From Candidatus Woesearchaeota archaeon (GTDB lineage: Archaea; Nanobdellota; Nanobdellia; Woesearchaeales; JABIAG01): a stretch of 64,000 nt of DNA. The position numbers were made by a program, and so were the translations under genes. The notes under the pieces are model-generated. The model did not search any database and had not been told where the DNA came from. It saw only the letters and a program-made list of their open reading frames with translations. Positions 61,080-64,000 of the stretch are shown piece after piece. How positions within the stretch are numbered: position 1 is the first letter of the stretch; each line of letters starts with the position of its first letter. Where the stretch lies: positions 570,586-634,585 of the forward strand of contig JABIAG010000001.1 in assembly GCA_018653365.1 (NCBI GenBank). Direction: 5' to 3'.

Positions 61080-62810
61080 ATGGCCGATTATTACCATTCT
61101 TTAGACCGAAAAGAGATAGAGGGAGTTCCACTAGGAGAGATAGGTTTTTCAACTGCCCCAATGAAAGATCAGCTAGACGAGCTGAAAGCTAAAATACGGG
61201 CAGGAGTATCAAAAGTTGAATTAGGTTTCTGGGGAAAAGGAAAAGGGTATGGAGAAAATTTCACGCCCGGAACGTATGGTGCTGAACAAAGAAAAGCAAT
61301 AAAAGACTTTGCAAAAGTAAACAGAGTAGAATTAAGTACACACGCAACACCAAACGTTGGACCCATTTCAGGCTTTACACAACAAGGATTCAAAGAAGAA
61401 TCAAGAAAAGAATCAGTAGACGAAATCAAAAGAGCAATCGACTTTGCAGCAGACGTAACAGAAGGAGGACCCGTAGTAATGCATACGGGAGAGTTTGTAA
61501 GACCCATCTTTGATGCAGGACAAAGAATAGAAGGAAAAGATAAGAAAAATAAATTCCAGGGATACAGATACCATGGAGAAACAGACAAAGATGGAAACTT
61601 AATCCAACAAACCGAAGAAGATCAAGCAACAATGTACCTAGCAGACGAACTAACCGGCCAAATCATAGACTCAGTAAAAAAAGATCAACCAATATTCTTA
61701 CCAATATATGAAAAAGATGATGATGGAAACATAGTCTTTGAAAAAGAAGAAAATGGTAATGGTGACAAATTAGTACCAAAAATAAAAGAAAAACCAAATG
61801 GTGAAGCAGAAATAAAACAATACGATTGGCAAGACATAGAAAAACTAAAAGATCAATCTAACAAAAAAAATGGCACAAACTACGGAACCCAAGAATGGTA
61901 CTTCCAGCAAAAAATAGAAGAAAAAATGAATGAGATGGAAGGAAGCAAAGCATACTACCAAGAATTATTAGATGAAAAAAGTCAATTTAACGTAAGCGAC
62001 GAAAGAAGAAAAGGACTAAAAAAATCAATCATGGCAACAGATCAAAGAATAGAAGAAATGAAACTAATGAGAAGCCATGCAAAACCAATCGAAAAAGTAG
62101 CAATAGCAAAATCAGCAGAAAGCCTAGCAGATTTAGGACTGCATGCAATGGCAAAACAAAAATCAGCAAAACTAAAAAAAGACCTGTACGTTTCTCCAGA
62201 AAACATATTCCCCGAACAATACGGTGGACACCCAGACGAACTCAAAAAAATGGTACAAGAAGGAAGAGCTAGAATGGTTGACAAACTAAAAGACAAGGGC
62301 TGGGGAAAGGAAAGAGCAACAGAAGAAGCGGAAAAACATATCAAAGCAACATTTGACATAGGACACGCCAATACCTGGCGAAGATACTTTAAGGGAAGCG
62401 ATAAAGAATTTCAAGGCTGGTTAATGGACAAAGTTAAAGACCTAAAAAAATCAAACGTACTTGGACACGTACACGTATCAGACAATTTTGGATATTATGA
62501 TGAACACGTTGACCCAGGACAAGGAACCGCCCCAATCAAAGAGGCAATAGAAAAACTAAAAGGAGAAGGAGTAGACTTTGTAGTTGAAACCGGCAGACAA
62601 GGAGAGAGAGCATTATTATCCGCATTTAAAGAATTTGGAAGCCCAATCTACGGATTAAGAACAGGACAATTTGATCCCTGGGATGTTGTAGAAAACTCAT
62701 ACTTTGGACGAACCTCACCACCCTACTTCTTAGTTGGAGAGGTAACACAACAAATGGGTGAAAGAGTTAGTAAAGACTTTAGTTCATGGGCAGGAATACC
62801 CTTTGAATAA
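61080..62810 (+). CDS. Xylose isomerase-like TIM-barrel protein with large helical insertion, 576 aa
   Basis: The first about 175 residues and the last about 170 form a xylose-isomerase/AP-endonuclease-2-like barrel. Metal-site motifs include VVMHTGEF, FDIGHANTW, HVHVSDNFG and DFVVETG. Between them about 230 residues of charged, helical sequence (IKEKPNGEAEIKQYDWQDIEKLKDQ...) are inserted. This is far longer than ordinary family members (about 280-300). ATAAGTTTAAATAG about 25 nt upstream is the likely TATA box. Sugar or sugar-phosphate handling is likely; the insert function is unknown. Confidence 0.72.
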   Translation: MADYYHSLDRKEIEGVPLGEIGFSTAPMKDQLDELKAKIRAGVSKVELGFWGKGKGYGENFTPGTYGAEQRKAIKDFAKVNRVELSTHATPNVGPISGFTQQGFKEESRKESVDEIKRAIDFAADVTEGGPVVMHTGEFVRPIFDAGQRIEGKDKKNKFQGYRYHGETDKDGNLIQQTEEDQATMYLADELTGQIIDSVKKDQPIFLPIYEKDDDGNIVFEKEENGNGDKLVPKIKEKPNGEAEIKQYDWQDIEKLKDQSNKKNGTNYGTQEWYFQQKIEEKMNEMEGSKAYYQELLDEKSQFNVSDERRKGLKKSIMATDQRIEEMKLMRSHAKPIEKVAIAKSAESLADLGLHAMAKQKSAKLKKDLYVSPENIFPEQYGGHPDELKKMVQEGRARMVDKLKDKGWGKERATEEAEKHIKATFDIGHANTWRRYFKGSDKEFQGWLMDKVKDLKKSNVLGHVHVSDNFGYYDEHVDPGQGTAPIKEAIEKLKGEGVDFVVETGRQGERALLSAFKEFGSPIYGLRTGQFDPWDVVENSYFGRTSPPYFLVGEVTQQMGERVSKDFSSWAGIPFE

Positions 62811-63905
62811 TTATTTTAAATAAGAACACATTGATTCTGCATCAGGTTTAAACTTGGAATTAACACCCTCAACAACCTCACTACCATTCATAGTAGAATA
62901 ATAAATCATCATAGTATTACGTAAAGTAATCAAAGCATCCGCACCAGTAACACGTTCAGCATGTTCTCCACGAACCCCTCTACCAATAAGTTCTAACTGT
63001 CTAAAATGGCCACCATGACCTGACGCGTCAGCAACAACCCCATTTCTAGCCAGAGCGGGTTCAATAGTAGGCCCAGCATATAATCCACTCCCTTCAATAA
63101 ATTGATAATTCCGTAACATTAATTGGCCTTGTTCTCCAACAAAGGTTAAACACTCAGCATCCCCTTCATGACAGTTCGTTGTAGCAGAAACATCAAAATC
63201 TGCACCAGTTAAGAATCTACCCTCTGCACTAACACAATCTTCAACCTCAATATCATGATCACGAGCACTTGCACTTGCGGTAACCAGATCAAAACCACCC
63301 AGTAAATAAGCTAAAACATCCATTCCATGAACTGCCTGATTCATCAAAACGCCACCACCTTCACCTTGCCAGGTACCACGCCAATCAGCCTGATCAAAAT
63401 AGTCTTGACATCTAGACCAATAAGAACCTAATTCAGCATAAGTCACCTCACCAAAATCCGGATGTGAAATAATATCTCTAGCACGTTGAACATCAGGATC
63501 AAAACGATGCTGACTAATAACATCCAAACTAACATCTGCCTCATCACAAACATGCATCATTTCATAAGCTTCAGCAAGAGTACGCGCAAAAGGTTTTTCA
63601 ACAACAACATTATGACCTGCTCCAGCCACAGCTTTAACAAGAGGTAGTTTAGCAAAAGGAGGGGTGTTAATACAAACAAAATCTAAATCATCCCTGGCTA
63701 AAAAACCACTAAGAGTAGAATTCAAATCTAATGTAAGACTGGGGTCAACTCGTTGTAGACCGGCATAAAGACCCTGCATAGCCAGCTCACAAGTATCATG
63801 AACTGCAATTAACTGTGCAAGACTTTTATTTTCAATACAAGATTTAGCCTGCAAATAAGTAGCCATACCTCCGCCAATAGCACCAAATCGTATAGGTTCA
63901 TTCAT
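62811..63905 (-). CDS. Gfo/Idh/MocA-family oxidoreductase
   Basis: A 364-residue NAD(P)-dependent dehydrogenase. The N-terminal Rossmann domain has FGAIGGGMATYLQA (a G-x-G-G-like loop), then VCINTPPFAKLPLVKAVAGAGHNVVVEKPFA with the family EKP motif. The GFO_IDH C-terminal domain has NQAVHGMDVLAYLLG. Such enzymes oxidise or epimerise sugars and inositols, so it could act on sugar metabolism with the adjacent xylose-isomerase-like protein. It converges on that gene with no gap. Confidence 0.9.
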   Translation of the reverse strand: MNEPIRFGAIGGGMATYLQAKSCIENKSLAQLIAVHDTCELAMQGLYAGLQRVDPSLTLDLNSTLSGFLARDDLDFVCINTPPFAKLPLVKAVAGAGHNVVVEKPFARTLAEAYEMMHVCDEADVSLDVISQHRFDPDVQRARDIISHPDFGEVTYAELGSYWSRCQDYFDQADWRGTWQGEGGGVLMNQAVHGMDVLAYLLGGFDLVTASASARDHDIEVEDCVSAEGRFLTGADFDVSATTNCHEGDAECLTFVGEQGQLMLRNYQFIEGSGLYAGPTIEPALARNGVVADASGHGGHFRQLELIGRGVRGEHAERVTGADALITLRNTMMIYYSTMNGSEVVEGVNSKFKPDAESMCSYLK

Positions 63906-63947
63906 AATAATTAAAGAAGTAGAAGACCATTTTTAAAGATATTCCTT

Positions 63948-64000
63948 CTAATAATACTTCATAATTTTATCAAGTAATTGTTCTGTACGTTCAACAACAT
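63948..64000 (-). CDS. C-terminal end of an unknown protein (runs off right edge)
   Basis: Only the last 17 codons are visible, ending VVERTEQLLDKIMKYY before a TAG stop. The amphipathic helix is typical of the end of many sugar-processing enzymes, but no assignment is possible. It is upstream of the oxidoreductase gene on the same strand, after a gap of about 40 nt. Confidence 0.5.
   Translation of the reverse strand, partial: VVERTEQLLDKIMKYY

Overview
The window is AT-rich, tightly packed archaeal chromosome. The archaeal markers are class I LysRS, Cbf5, the KEOPS kinase Bud32, ribosomal proteins S3Ae, S19e, L31e and L39e, a DUF357 protein, archaeal SepF, and two intron-bearing tRNAs. A bacterial-type gyrase B, many small membrane proteins, Lys/Glu-rich tails on ribosomal proteins and giant unrecognised surface proteins suggest a DPANN archaeon of the Woesearchaeota/Pacearchaeota type. 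That placement is inference; no 16S or marker tree can be run here. Many first genes have a TATA-like box about 25-32 nt before the ATG, which implies leaderless mRNAs. Others carry a GGAGG-type ribosome site.

Region by region. 0-5 kb: class I LysRS (partial), a Cys-rich ferredoxin, a sepF/retropepsin-like/RimK operon, a kinase-like APH protein and an AbrB-PhoU regulator. 5-16 kb: gyrB, S3Ae, a B3/4 protein with Bud32, a three-domain thioredoxin-like protein, ThiI, and an AmrS-like protein that has lost its radical-SAM cysteines. 16-28 kb: DUF357, an MFS transporter, Cbf5, the S19e-L39e-L31e operon, a 33-bp tandem repeat, an esterase, initiator tRNA-Met with an apparent T-arm intron, tRNA-Ser(GCT) with a 37/38 intron, a second ferredoxin, HisRS and a pair of paralogous unknowns. 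28-45 kb: a nucleotidyltransferase followed by a large envelope region. This holds a four-gene overlapping operon (747, 1031, 95 and 1013 aa), a Cys-repeat membrane protein and a 1401-aa repeat protein.

45-52 kb is the most unusual part and is rich in regulators. It has a tiny AbrB protein translationally coupled to a membrane Ser/Thr kinase behind a perfect 11-bp palindrome, a second AbrB-PhoU protein, and a protein that reads as a bacterial sigma-70 factor (regions 2, 3 and 4). These are followed by a rhomboid protease, a nucleotidyltransferase and a protein with two Fis-type helix-turn-helices. 52.4-53.2 kb looks like a deletion or assembly junction: an alpha/beta hydrolase and a MinD-like protein have both lost their 5' parts and lie head to head. 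53-58 kb is a duplicated ABC-2 exporter operon (ATPase-permease-permease, twice). 58-64 kb holds a DRG-type GTPase, a Gly-rich HExxH metallopeptidase, a large xylose-isomerase-like protein and a Gfo/Idh/MocA oxidoreductase.

The leading candidate for an undescribed system is the sigma-70-like protein with its regulatory neighbourhood. After it come the four-gene surface operon, the AmrS-like pseudoenzyme and the T-arm intron of the initiator tRNA.
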